Part shown: piece by piece, positions 1 through 10,784 of the stretch
How the letters are laid out: every line of letters begins with the position of its first letter
How positions within the stretch are numbered: position 1 is the stretch's first letter
Made by a program: the position numbers and the translations under genes
The notes under the pieces: generated by a model
What the model was told of the DNA's origin: nothing
Seen by the model: only the letters and a program-made list of their open reading frames with translations
Databases searched by the model: none
Assembly (NCBI RefSeq): GCF_932274485.2
Contig: NC_065881.2
Span: 76,324,702-76,388,701 of the forward strand
Direction: 5' to 3'
DNA length: 64,000 nt
From: Patella vulgata
Lineage: Eukaryota > Mollusca > Gastropoda > Patellidae

Positions 1-90
1 CGGGGGATTGCCTGCGCAGCAAAACGGTGTTCCGGGAGCTTGTTCGGGTCATGGGGTTTCGAGTGCCTTTGTTATGATATTATGAAGAAG
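1..90. other. Unassigned left edge
   Basis: Somewhat GC-richer than the surroundings. Nothing recognised. Bases 80-90 are the left target duplication of the SINE that follows. Confidence 0.4.
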
Positions 91-452
91 AGAAATGGGG
101 TTTAATGTCCTAATGTTCTGCTCCGACTGTCCTACACTGTGCTATGAGGGAAATTTTGCCCGGACAGCTGCACTAAAACCTACTCTTATATCGAATTCCA
201 ACTACCAAGTGATCTTTTACGTGCACGCCAATGTATACACGGGACCTCGGTTTTTCGTGCCACCGGAACGACGAGACAACTGTCCTTGTCAGGCCCTCCG
301 TCCTGCACCACTGACAAGGGGAAACCACGTCGGAAAATCCCGATGAACTTTCTCGGTCAATGCAGGGAACGAACACGCGACCTCCAGGCTATCGAACACG
401 CGACCTCCAGGCTAGTGAGCCAGCTTCTGCCCACTTAGCCACCGTGACTCGG
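91..452 (-). repeat. SINE family B copy with 11 bp target duplication
   Basis: Reads tail to head on the plus strand: AAATGGGGTTTAATGTCC, then the shared body, ending at the tRNA-like head (B box like TTCGATCCC, A box like TGGCTAAGTGGG on the minus strand). Target duplication ttatgaagaag at 80-90 and 453-463. About 20 bases near the head are duplicated (cgaacacgcgacctccaggc). Confidence 0.88.
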
Positions 453-463
453 TTATGAAGAAG

Positions 464-1850
464 ACATTGCTTTTTGTCATTCTATTAAACAAATCAACAC
501 ATAAATTATGAAATCAAAATTTTTTTTTTTTTCACATTGTACCATTATTTGAAGTGTTCACGGTGATCTGTAGGCTTCATTAGACAAGCAATGTCTCTCG
601 TTGCACGTAAAATCTAAATTATTTCGTCGAATCAGCATCATATTGATGAAAATGAAAGAGTCAAAATCAAGCTTTGTATTGTGTTTACAAGATAGCGCAG
701 ATGGGCATAACTGTGGGGGGAACTAACAAGAATTAAGAAAGGGAAGAGATTCGAAGTTTTCATAAACAATAGTTGACTGTTGAAAAGTCGGCGCCATACA
801 TACTTGCATACCACCACTATTCCAGAAACAACACAAAAATAACGTATTAGAAGGGTTTTAGCATTTAAAGAATATACTAATATACAAACATAGACGGGGG
901 TTCTCAGCACCCACAACCTAATACGCTCGCCAGCAGCAAACGCATCTATGCTTGTTCTGAAACCACTCTTAACAAGGGTAAATGAACAATCTTACGAAGT
1001 TCTGATCTCTGTCATGTATTGCTGTAACAAGATTTCATCAATTTGAAAGTGATTACTCCAAGATTTGCGATCGAAAAATAAACTTTTTCAGAAGTGTTCC
1101 ATATCAATTACAGTGAGAAACCCCATTAGGTTTTAAGCAGTTTCATTAAACAGAAGCTTAACATGTACCCGGAAACATAAGAAATTTTCAAATCCAACGT
1201 GGTTCTTCCTTAATCCTTAATTCGATCAACGCCATCTGGATTAAAACTTCACTTTGTCCTATAAAGCTTTCACAAGTTTTCCTAAGTTTAAAACCACAAA
1301 ACTTACAACTGTGTAGTGTTCACAAGAAATTGTAGATGGACGACGGCCAATGTGAAACAGGTTCTTACAAACCGAACCGGTTTGGGGTGCATTTTAAGCA
1401 TCTCTAGCATTGAAATGTTTTGACCCCCCCCCCACCATACTTTAGCTTTCTACGCGTGAAGATATCATAGTCCACGTTAACCGTGTAAATCAACTAATAT
1501 ACAAATAATATACGTGTTCAAATAATAAAACAGAGTCAAATAAGAAATACATGGCATTCTAGATATCTTGACAGCAAGAGATTTTTGGGACTTAGTTAAG
1601 GTCAGTTATTTGTTTGCCTGAATCTTCAAATACATTCGGGTGGATATCTTAAATATATAAATGATTATAAAACATGGGAAGAATGCAGAAAATCAAAGAG
1701 ATTCTTGTTAATCATTATTAAATCTACGTTTAAAACAATGTGCCAGCGTACTACGGACCAGGATTTGTTACTTCATATCATCCAAGGAAATGTTCATAAA
1801 CAGGTTTTGAAAGACTGAGATTGGATACATCTTAACACACAAATACATTT
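464..1850. other. 3' flank of the dispanin-like gene
   Basis: AT-rich sequence downstream of the stop at 1851. It probably contains the 3' UTR, but I see no clear AATAAA on the minus strand. A short C run lies at 1423-1433. No gene seen. Confidence 0.4.
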
Positions 1851-4800
1851 CTAAATAACCGGATCTGGCACCAGTTCATCTTTAAGTAATATATATGTAG
1901 CAGTAATGATTGCTGATAATGACACGATCGAAACAATAGCGCCAACTATGTATAAACCGGTAGCACGATAGCCAAATTTTTTCGCCCTCTTTTCAGATCC
2001 GTAGTCGTATTCATAATCCGACCGCTGCATCCAATAAACTGCTGGCGCACAGCACAAAAAACAGAAGAAAATGAAACACGGACAATGGAGAGTACTGTGG
2101 AATCGCTGGTTGATTGAGTTATAAGGATTGTCTAGTAAGATGCGCCTTTCGGGTGGTAGGGTAAAATGATCATCTGAAACGGCCTCCACATCTATGACCA
2201 CGGGTTTAGGTTCCTCAACAATTGGCCTAGCACCATCATGCCTTTCTTCCTTTAGTTCAGCTACCGGAGAATCAATTTCCTCGCTAACAAGCATATCTGC
2301 TGGCATTGTAGCCACCTGATCTACATATGCACCACTCTCTTGTGTAGAATCCACCTGTCTCTGACCAGGCATACTACCAGATGCTCCAGCGTCCTTGCCA
2401 ACTGGCATTTCAATGGACGTTCTTTGCTTTCGTAAACTTCTGTAGGAGAAAACGCTGGAGGATACAGAACCAACGTCAGATGTCGTCCTGGGTCTGGTTC
2501 CTCTAACATTTTCCCACTCTTCTCCAATATCCACAGAAAGTTGTCGTAGTCCTTTTCCTGTTCTTGAACTATCTGAAAGTTTCGAGGAAGACCGACTGAC
2601 CCTGTTACTGTAAGGAGATTTAGGATGCCAAGTCGAACGAGAGTGTCCATATCTCTTCATCGTACTGCTGCCGGACATCCGACGTTCTGTATAATTGTCA
2701 GCCGCCTGAATTTCTCCCGATACGTTTAATGGAAGTCTATAATCATATTCAGTGAAACTCCGTATATTGCTGTCTGTTCGTATTCGTTCACTCATAGTTC
2801 TGGTTCTCCGGTAAAGCGGGTCTCTGTCGTTCTGTTCTACAATAATTTCAAAATGTTGCTGGGTTTCTACAGATTTTTTAGCTTTCATTGTATCGATTGC
2901 TGATTGTCTTTTCTTCATTAGGTATTGCTCCGGTTGACTGTAAGATCGGCTCACCGTTGGTCTTGTTGAAGTATAAAATTCGTCTTCGCGGGTGGTCTGT
3001 GATCGCCTCCTTTTCGGACCACCAAGCTCGCTGTCCAATAACGCGTACTCACCAAATGTGCTTAATTCAGTAAAATCATTTGTATCGTTAGGTACTTCCT
3101 CTGTTAGTTTCAACTTTGTTTTGTTGGAGGATTTTTGCTGAGTCCATGTTAAATGTTTTTCTGTCGTTCTGAAATCCTTCGCGTTTTTCCAGTCATCTGT
3201 CTCTTCATCAGTCTGTACATCTTTTAGTGTAGTGTCCGAAGAGGTCTCCGAAAAATCGCCTTTTGTCGGAGTTATCTTTCCATCGTCGCCACTGGAAGTG
3301 TCAATTTGTCTGTTAGTAGAGTCGGACTCATAGCTCATACTGGGAATTGGTGACAGACCTCGTGGGTCAAGATTGTTCGTCGTTCGAAACCTATCATTGT
3401 AATAATTAACGGATAGATTATTGGTTCGCTGCTGCTGTGCATCGTAAGCTTTAGATTGCTCAAATTGACCCGTTTGGTACACAGAGTAATCTGGATGATT
3501 GGAACTATCTGCATCACTGCTCGAAAAATCATCGCCATGATCGCTTAGTGAGTAGTCTGTTTGGGTTTTGTCGGAGTTTGCTGAAGAGTCAGTAGTTGGA
3601 TCTGAGGATTCTGCGTCTTGCAGACTTTTGACCTCAGTATCGTGGATCATATAATCGGTAATGTTATTTTTGTGTTTTTTAGATTGTTTTTGTTGGACCA
3701 TGTTAACATTTACATTGACATACACATTAATGTTATCGTCCTGAATCCGTTTCGGGAGTGCCACTTCGTCTGCGCCGATTAGCCCGTGCGGACTCATTGA
3801 GCTCTGGCTTGATGGGTAAACATTTGTGGATCCTCTTTTTGAAACGATGGGTTCAACTGTCCATCTAGGTCCATCATCAGGAGAACTAACGGATACTTGA
3901 ATATCTGGTTGGTTATTTTTGCTCTTTTGTCTTTTAGATCCTGGTTTCGTGTCTAGTGAGCTTTGAGTTACGTCTCTCGAAGGGCCACTTGAAGAACCTT
4001 TTTTCTCCGCCAATGAATGTTTTCGCAATCCCTTTACATGGATTGTATTTTCGGTTACTCGAGAGGAAGTGGTTGTATCTTTAGTGAGATGCCCCTTTTC
4101 CATAGGTTTACCAACTGAATCATTATCATTTGCGGTATATTCTTTAACCCCCGATGAGATATCTGATGACTCTCCCGAAGAAGCGCCACTATTACCGCGG
4201 ATATTCCGTCCTCTGTCTGCAGTTTGTTGGATCTCTTTTGAGTTTCGTTGTTTATGTGTGACAACTTGTTTATTTTCGCTAGAAATCACTGGATCATTTA
4301 GACTTGTTTGCAGATTTTGGACTGCTTGATCTCTACCTTTTGACTTACGGCTTTCAGTTACCAGTTCCTTACTTTCTGTTTTATTACTCTGAATTTGGTT
4401 TTCGTTTGGGATTAACTTTGAGTAATTTGAAGTCTTCGTAATATAAATGTTTCGAATGTGGTGTCCAGTTCCCGGTATATCCTCAAACGACCCACACCGG
4501 TTGCGGTTCATTATTGACGAAACCTCAGAACTGCGCGAATTGTCACCAAAATAAGTAATTGATTCTGAGTTTTGATTTGAAATTTTGATATCGGCAATGT
4601 GTAGGCTTTTTTCTCTGGATTTAGGAGTAATATCACTGTTTTGTGAATCTACGCGACTTGCCAAAGGCGTTCGTCCCTTCCAAGACTTCACCTTGGGGCT
4701 TGGATCATCTGGATCATCATTAGGTAGAAAAACGTCCATTCCTTTAATTGACTGTGGCTCTTTCGTTGCTTCCGGGGTGTTAAAATTAATTAAGCTCTCT

Positions 4801-5348
4801 TCATGTCGACTTTCTGTTACAAACGAGTCTCCTGTCATCAATAAATCATGAGACTCGGCATAATCGTTCTCATATCTAGCTTTCTTGACATCTCGTTTTA
4901 CTGAATCTGTAGATGCAAATTCATCGCGATCAAAGCCTCCATTTATGAACGAAAACAAATCTTCCACACGCTGCGAGTCACGCATGTGATTAGGATGTAC
5001 AAAATCGCCAGTGTGGGCACCGATTGATGAAACACCTTGAGCACCACGAGTTTCACTCGAAACTGCTGGTGCATGTAGATCCGTAAATCTATCTCGAATT
5101 TCAGAACTTGGTAGAATAATTTCTGAATATTGTCCAATGGTGGAACGATCTACAGATTCGGAGAACGTTTCCCCAAGACCAGTAACGCCAGAGGAAATGG
5201 TATTATTCGGATATGACGCGGTTTCACAAGGAATACTTGGTATGGTTTCTACGACGATTCGACTAGGATTAATTTGAAGAAATGTCTGTGGTGTCAGTAT
5301 TTCCTGTGATTCTGGCAGGTAGTCTTGGTAACCTGACTTGTCCTCCAT
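1851..5348 (-). CDS. Large disordered protein with a C-terminal CD225/dispanin-like two-helix domain
   Basis: An open frame of 1165 residues without introns, stop TAG at 1851-1853. I start at ATG 5348 because an acceptor (tttcag, exon from 5374) lies just upstream and MEDKSGYQDYLPES opens the low-complexity body. The frame runs open to 5492, but that stretch would be intron. Residues 1 to ~1070 are polar, rich in Ser, Thr, Asp, Lys, Gln and Asn, with no fold I recognise. The end, about 1074-1165, reads NPYNSINQRFHSTLHCPCF, helix 1 (~1088-1107, Cys-rich), QRSDYEYDYGSEKRAKKFG, helix 2 (~1130-1154), then a short tail. A Cys-rich first helix, an acidic/Tyr loop with Ala-Lys-Lys and a Gly/Ala second helix are the pattern of CD225 (IFITM/dispanin) proteins, which sit in membranes with the N-terminus in the cytosol. 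Most dispanins are only 100-300 residues. The family call is by pattern and could be wrong; another two-helix membrane family is possible. Confidence 0.75.
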   Translation of the reverse strand: MEDKSGYQDYLPESQEILTPQTFLQINPSRIVVETIPSIPCETASYPNNTISSGVTGLGETFSESVDRSTIGQYSEIILPSSEIRDRFTDLHAPAVSSETRGAQGVSSIGAHTGDFVHPNHMRDSQRVEDLFSFINGGFDRDEFASTDSVKRDVKKARYENDYAESHDLLMTGDSFVTESRHEESLINFNTPEATKEPQSIKGMDVFLPNDDPDDPSPKVKSWKGRTPLASRVDSQNSDITPKSREKSLHIADIKISNQNSESITYFGDNSRSSEVSSIMNRNRCGSFEDIPGTGHHIRNIYITKTSNYSKLIPNENQIQSNKTESKELVTESRKSKGRDQAVQNLQTSLNDPVISSENKQVVTHKQRNSKEIQQTADRGRNIRGNSGASSGESSDISSGVKEYTANDNDSVGKPMEKGHLTKDTTTSSRVTENTIHVKGLRKHSLAEKKGSSSGPSRDVTQSSLDTKPGSKRQKSKNNQPDIQVSVSSPDDGPRWTVEPIVSKRGSTNVYPSSQSSMSPHGLIGADEVALPKRIQDDNINVYVNVNVNMVQQKQSKKHKNNITDYMIHDTEVKSLQDAESSDPTTDSSANSDKTQTDYSLSDHGDDFSSSDADSSNHPDYSVYQTGQFEQSKAYDAQQQRTNNLSVNYYNDRFRTTNNLDPRGLSPIPSMSYESDSTNRQIDTSSGDDGKITPTKGDFSETSSDTTLKDVQTDEETDDWKNAKDFRTTEKHLTWTQQKSSNKTKLKLTEEVPNDTNDFTELSTFGEYALLDSELGGPKRRRSQTTREDEFYTSTRPTVSRSYSQPEQYLMKKRQSAIDTMKAKKSVETQQHFEIIVEQNDRDPLYRRTRTMSERIRTDSNIRSFTEYDYRLPLNVSGEIQAADNYTERRMSGSSTMKRYGHSRSTWHPKSPYSNRVSRSSSKLSDSSRTGKGLRQLSVDIGEEWENVRGTRPRTTSDVGSVSSSVFSYRSLRKQRTSIEMPVGKDAGASGSMPGQRQVDSTQESGAYVDQVATMPADMLVSEEIDSPVAELKEERHDGARPIVEEPKPVVIDVEAVSDDHFTLPPERRILLDNPYNSINQRFHSTLHCPCFIFFCFLCCAPAVYWMQRSDYEYDYGSEKRAKKFGYRATGLYIVGAIVSIVSLSAIITATYILLKDELVPDPVI

Positions 5349-5374
5349 CTTGGATCTGTGATATAACCAACCAC

Positions 5375-5377
5375 CTG
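5375..5377 (-). other. Probable splice acceptor in the 5' UTR of the dispanin-like gene
   Basis: On the minus strand gtcttttcag precedes GTGGTTGG, 26 bases before the chosen ATG. It implies at least one further 5' exon, probably non-coding, somewhere right of this point. I could not find that exon or a promoter. Confidence 0.6.
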
Positions 5378-5580
5378 AAAAGACAATACGTTCCTGTGAA
5401 ATCATTATCATATTTATGAAACTTAAATTTAAAAAGTGTGTAGCTGAATATAGACAATCATTTTCTTCGGAATATGAGATACCACTTCTCACGTTTGCAA
5501 TTCACATAAGAAATAAGAGTACATGGAGTCAGCTTTCGGGGGACAAATCGGGCAACGACAGAGCACGTCATTCGGAACGA

Positions 5581-5855
5581 GGGGGGAGTGGGGCGAATGG
5601 TTAGCACATGCGCACTGTATCATAAGGTCTGTCATTGAGTCAACTGGCGTGGTTTCGATTCCCGGTTGTACGTGACAAGGAGTAGGGTCGCCTGTCCAAC
5701 CTTGTGGGTTTTCTCCGGGTCCCCCGATTTCCTCCCACTGCTAAAGACCCCTACGCGCAAGCGAATTGTTGAAATAGAATTGAACCATGTGTTAGTCCCA
5801 AAATTACCTAATTTGTGTCGAATGGACGTTAAAACCCATTTCTCTCTCTCTCTCT
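5581..5855 (+). repeat. SINE family A copy
   Basis: tRNA-like head (GGCGAATGGTTAGCAC, then GGTTTCGATTCCC), body with GGGTTTTCTCCGGGTCC, and the 3' end GTTAAAACCCATTTCTC with a (TC)n tail. Confidence 0.88.
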
Positions 5856-5891
5856 GTCATTTTAGAAGAACCAATACCACATTTCATTTAA

Positions 5892-6645
5892 AGGAGGTAA
5901 ATCGTTAATATTTGAGACCTAAAAATTGACACAAATGGGTCGCAACGCATATAATAACGCAAAAGGAATGTAAATAAACTGATTTACATTTAATCGTTTC
6001 CGTTTTTACTCTAATTTCAAAGCAGTTATGTTCTGCGAAATACGCCAGAAGTCTTAATCCAATGACAATCTCTAGCGTCTGGTTATTCCAGTCTATACCG
6101 ATAGTATTTATTGCGCATGCTCTCTAGATAAGATCATAAAGCCTGTCATTGAGTCAACTGGCGGGGTTTCGATTCCCCGGTTGTACGTGGCAAGGAGTAG
6201 GGTCGCCTGTCCAACCTCGTGGGTTTTCTCCGGGTCCTCCGGTTTCCTCAAATTGCTAAAGACCCCTACGCGCAAGCGAATTATTGAAATAAAAAATTAA
6301 AAACCATATGTTAGTCCCGAAATGACCTAGTTTGTGTCGAGTGGACGTTAAACCCCATTTCTCTCTCTCTCTCTAGATAAGAATATGGGGTCACCGTTTC
6401 ACATGACTTTTGGAATATGTCTAACCTCGTTCTTCGAGTCGCTTGTTACAAATTGCGCTGAAACGCATTATGGTACACGATTCGTGTACCAATCGTAAAA
6501 TGTTTATTTTGTCTTAAATATTGGATATCAGAAGCCCATCTTTTCCCGGTAAGATCACAACACCAATGTTGATTAAAATTGACAAATAATTCGTGTTTTC
6601 ATTGTCGAAGGTTTTAGATGATTTTGAATTAGAGACTTAGCTACT
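5892..6645. mobile_element. TTAA-flanked MITE, family D, split by a SINE
   Basis: TTAA at 5888-5891 and 6646-6649. Ends AGGAGGTAAATCGTTAAT and, reversed, AGTAGCTAAGTCTCTAAT form the terminal inverted repeats. Contains the palindromic GGTACACGATTCGTGTACC. A family A SINE is inserted inside. A second copy in opposite orientation lies at 12026-12525. No coding capacity. TTAA targets are typical of piggyBac-like elements, but the family is unproven. Confidence 0.8.
6133..6372 (+). repeat. SINE family A copy inside MITE D, head-truncated
   Basis: Lacks the first part of the tRNA-like head but keeps GGTTTCGATTCCCCGG, the body and the (TC)n tail. The target duplication ctctagataaga is at both sides, so it inserted after the MITE. 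Confidence 0.88.
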
Positions 6646-6649
6646 TTAA

Positions 6650-7480
6650 CGAATTCATTATGGTTAACATATTTCTCTTCTACTATTGTACTACGCTCCC
6701 ACCCCGCGCTATCCTGTGATATATTTAGGTGATTAAGACAAACCCCGGAATATCAACATTTAGTCATGTAAATTGACAGAATGTTTTATTTGAATACAAA
6801 TAGTTAATGTCAAATGTCTCTTGCTTACGTCAACATAAAATAAACACCCATCCTGACTGTTTAAATAGAGCACATTTGTCATCCACCAATATCTGATTAA
6901 ACCAATATAACATATAACAGGTTGGTCTGAAAGTTATTAACAACATTCTATTATATTGTCTAGTCCCTCCACCCTCCACCCCACACCTATTCTAATTCCG
7001 AGAATATCCTGTCAGTGATATCTAATAAAAGATATATTTCATATGAAATCTGACTTTAATTTATCATCAAGTATAACACATAAGTCACAACCCACAATGT
7101 ACTTTTATAATGTTTTGGGAAAAATTTTATCGTAGGTTTATATCAGAGTCAAGGGATCACTTCTTAAGTTGAATGGAATTTGGGGTGGTGGTGGTGTTTG
7201 GGAGGTGCGGGAGGGGGGGGGGGGGGTCTTCGCTTCGATTATTTCATTTTAATGTCATTATTTAATATAAATCTTCTATTTAATTTTTATGTCCCAATTA
7301 ATGTTTATGTCCTATTTGATTTTTATTTTCTATTAATGTCAATATCATTTTTCATCTTATTGTCCCATTAAATATAATATACTAATTAATATGTGTAAAC
7401 CAGTGATTGTGTTTCCAAATTGTGCTGTGTGTGTGGTTTTTTTTAGTATGCTCAATCGCTAAAAACCATCCAAGGATTAT
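6650..7480. other. AT-rich unassigned stretch with a G run
   Basis: No gene. A run of about 25 G with one or two breaks sits at 7199-7226, followed by T-rich, weakly repetitive text with TTAATGTCC-like words to about 7380. Confidence 0.4.
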
Positions 7481-7484
7481 GTTA

Positions 7485-7592
7485 ATATCCTATGTAATCT
7501 TAATAATAACCTATGTAATCTTAATAATAACCATGTAATCTTAATAATAACCTATGTAATCTTAATAATAACCTATGTAATCTTAATATCCC
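7485..7592. repeat. Minisatellite, ~20 bp unit, five copies
   Basis: Unit like cctatgtaatcttaataata repeated about five times with one-base length changes, abutting the MITE M1 that starts at 7598. Confidence 0.85.
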
Positions 7593-7597
7593 ATTAA

Positions 7598-7994
7598 AGA
7601 TACATTATGGGAGATTCGATAACGAGTTGGCAATTCTCACTATAATAATGAAAAATTAGATAACGTAAAGGCAATTTGGTGAAAATTTCATTCAAATTGA
7701 TCCACTATGAACCGAGAACTAAGCGAATGAAATTTCTGCCTAGCCTCGATCATCATTACTAAAGTCAGTACGATAAACAACATAGTCTCGATTATCCATT
7801 TAATCGTTTAATCGAGAAGGAAAGTTATGCAGTAAATCGGCTCACAATCCACTTAAGATCGCAGGCTAGCGATGCCATCTAGAGTTGATTATGGTCTGGA
7901 TAAGTTAATTAATGTCTAATTAATAATTTAGATAATATTTCAGGCCCAAAGAAAGACTTGCAATAGACAGATTTAGCTCTTGCATAATGTATGT
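7598..7994 (-). mobile_element. MITE family M1 (TTAA-flanked, ~390 bp), full length
   Basis: TTAA at 7594-7597 and 7995-7998. Ends AGATACATTATG and CATAATGTATGT are the inverted repeats. Internal marks are GAGTTGATTATGGTCTGGAT and ACATAGTCTCGATTATCC. Orientation is taken relative to the 54981 copy. Non-coding. Confidence 0.82.
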
Positions 7995-7998
7995 TTAA

Positions 7999-8392
7999 AT
8001 ATAACGTGCTATTCAATGTTAATATCCTATTCAATCAATGTAAGTAACCTAATCATTGTTTGTACTAGTAAGTGTCACATTTAATGTCAGTGATTTTTTT
8101 TTTTAAATCTAATAAAATGTTGGTATTCTTTAGAGTTCATATTATTTTCGTATTTCTGAATTTTAACCAAATTTTATTGTTTGACATGTTATATAAAAAT
8201 CGGTATCTTTGTATGTAAATGATTTTGATTTAGACTGACCCAGATCGATCCTATCCACGGTTATCAGAAAAGTTTTTATTAATAAATTTCCCTTACCACG
8301 CATAACGCCCGGCGGCTATAATAAATATGAATAAACAAATATCAATTTGGAAATTATTAATACATTTCGAATATCTACTAGTATATAAAACT

Positions 8393-8428
<36 letters not shown>

Positions 8429-8530
8429 TTTTAAATGTGTTGCTGCATGTCTTCATTGTTAACACTCTTAAGGCATACCTTGCATTACGCATAATACCAC
8501 TTTTATAAAATTGAAAGTTATACGCCTCTT
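7999..8530. other. Unassigned stretch with a GA microsatellite
   Basis: AT-rich with no gene. A (GA)n microsatellite lies at about 8395-8427. Confidence 0.5.
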
Positions 8531-8531
8531 G

Positions 8532-8740
8532 GGACACTCGTTCGGATGGTGCTAAAATAGAGGTCTTGTGTACACGTTCACACCCTTGGCAATCGGAATT
8601 CCAAATAAGAGTTAGTCGTGGCGCCGCTGTCCAGATAAAATTTCTCTTATAGCCCATTGCATTGCATATTCTCGTCTTCATAATCAGCCCAGTTGGTGCA
8701 GTAAAGTAGGACGTTAAATCCCATTTCATTTCATTTGATT
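8532..8740 (+). repeat. SINE family B copy, 5' truncated
   Basis: Diverged body (ACTCGTTCGGATGG, CGGAATTCCAAATAAGAG) ending GACGTTAAATCCCATTTC with an (ATTTC)n tail. The flanking repeat tacgcctctt looks like a target duplication. Confidence 0.75.
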
Positions 8741-8976
8741 TCTACGCCTCTTCGGGAAAAAGCAATAACTCTTTTGGTGAATTTATTACCGCCTATAAAA
8801 TGTTGAAAAGAAATATAACTAACCGCCCAAACCGTATTCTATCTTTTGATACAGAAAGATTTATTGAAATACTTAAATAGCTTAAATGAAAAATGAAATA
8901 AATTATATTTTCCGTCTCAACATAAACTATGTCAAATTGGGAAAACACATAATATTTTACTCAACAGTGAAACAAA

Positions 8977-9380
8977 CATTATGCAAGAGCTAAATCTGCC
9001 TATAGCAGGTCTTTCTTTAGGCCTAAAATGTTATCTAAATTATTAATTAGACATTAATTAACTTATCCAGACCATAATCAACTCTGGATGTCATCGCTAG
9101 CCTGCGATGTTTATTGGATTGGGTTCCGATTTGATGTTCGACTTCCATTCATAATTTAATCATGAAATGGATAATCGAGACTATGTTGTTTTTTTTTATC
9201 GTACTGACTTTAGTAATGATGATCTAGGCTAGGCCGAAAATTTAATCGCTAAAATCTCGGTTCAGAGTGGATCAATTTGACTGAAATTTTCAGCAAATTC
9301 CCTTTACATTATCTAGTTTGTAATTATCATAATGAGAACTGTCAGCTATTTATCTAATCTCCCATAATCATAATGTATCT
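8977..9380 (+). mobile_element. MITE family M1 copy, inverted relative to the 7598 copy
   Basis: Begins CATTATGCAAGAGCTAAATC (outermost bases and left TTAA eroded), ends CATAATGTATCT with TTAA at 9381-9384. It faces the 7598 copy, so the two form a widely spaced inverted repeat around 1 kb. Confidence 0.82.
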
Positions 9381-9384
9381 TTAA

Positions 9385-10779
9385 GGCAATTCCAAAAGCG
9401 GTGGGCCAAATCCATGACTTGCACAGGTGACACATCGTTAACATATCAGGGGATGTGGGCACTTTAAAATATTTTGCTTAAACCCAAATCGATATTAGAG
9501 AAGTGGATGATCAGTTAATTAAACAAACAACCCCCCCCCCCACAAAAAAAACAACTAAAACAAAACACCATTAAAGCCCAAAAGGGCAAGTTGCCAATTT
9601 GTTTAATAGAAAATTATTCATAAAATAAATTAGCTATGAGAACTTGTGAAATAGAAAAAGGTTACTTGTTTTAAATACGCCCTTTTCCAAAACTGGAAAA
9701 TCACATTCATTTCAAATGCAGTATAAAAAAACTTAGTGAAATTGACAATCACACGGCACTTTTTGCTATAGAAAGGGTAATACTTGTTTATTTCAAAGAA
9801 AATCTTATCGCATATGTGACTTTTTGTTTTATAGCCGCCGTACTACCTTTTATGCTCGATATCTCCAGAAAACGTCAAATTCATTCAGTGCGAGTTTATT
9901 TATTTATTTTGTTAAAAAAAGAATTATTCTAATTAAAAAGTAATTTATTGTTTAAATAATAAATTCGACCGTGCGTGAAAATCATATTAAAACTACTCAC
10001 CTTTAATCAATTAAACTCAGGTGAGTTTCCATAGAGTTAGCTCTGTTTCTAAATTATATTCCATTAAACTGCAAGTTGTGACATCATCAGGTGTGGTGTA
10101 TAAGGTTTTTCATCACAGGTTTGTCTGTTGTATACGTGTATATACTCCACATATTAATTAGTTATTTAGCTACTGGCCTATAGCTACCCAATGACGATTG
10201 TTGTAGTCACAGAACACATTGTTTAATCACTCCGTCTAACAAAATGTCATTTAACATACCTTACTGTGTCATTTACGTGTTACCCAGAGGCATATTCTCG
10301 CGTGCTAGATTGAACATTCTGAATAAAAAATAAATAAAAAAGAAATTGTTTTAAAAAGAAGCAGGCGAAGTACAAAGAGAAAATGACACAGTACGAAGTT
10401 AGCGGTAAGATTATTTATTACGATTTAGATAAATTACTATAAAACTTCAGAGCAATCAATCTATAAGTCAAAATTTAAAGTTCAGGTCGTCACTATAATG
10501 AAAGTCGAAATGAAATGGGGTTTAACGTCCTACTGATAATGAAAGTCAACTCGTCAATGGTATCAAGGGAAACAGTCCTTGAATAAGAGCAGGGCCGGTG
10601 TTGGGGGCTGACTGGGCTCCAACTTGGGGCCCCAATATTAAAGGGCCCCCTAATTAGTAAAAACAAGCCAATAGTGAGGCTGATGTCCCCCGCCGAAAAC
10701 CCAAAATAAATAGATGACACATTCATTAATCGCACATTTATTTTTTTTTCAAAAGTATCAAGCAATCAAACTGATTATC
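9385..10779. other. Unassigned AT-rich stretch
   Basis: No gene seen. A C run lies at 9531-9540. Bases 10504-10535 (AAATGAAATGGGGTTTAACG) are a tail-only fragment of a family B SINE on the minus strand. Confidence 0.45.
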
Positions 10780-10784
10780 AACTA

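Noticed and set aside
95-346. 83-residue open frame on the plus strand
   Set aside because: It lies wholly in a family B SINE; the same protein-like text recurs at 21229, 34149 and 63624 for that reason.
5349-5492. N-terminal extension of the large disordered protein
   Set aside because: A good splice acceptor at 5375-5377 separates it from the body, and its hydrophobic text looks unlike the rest.
8316-8729. 137-residue minus-strand open frame
   Set aside because: Built from a SINE B fragment and a GA microsatellite.
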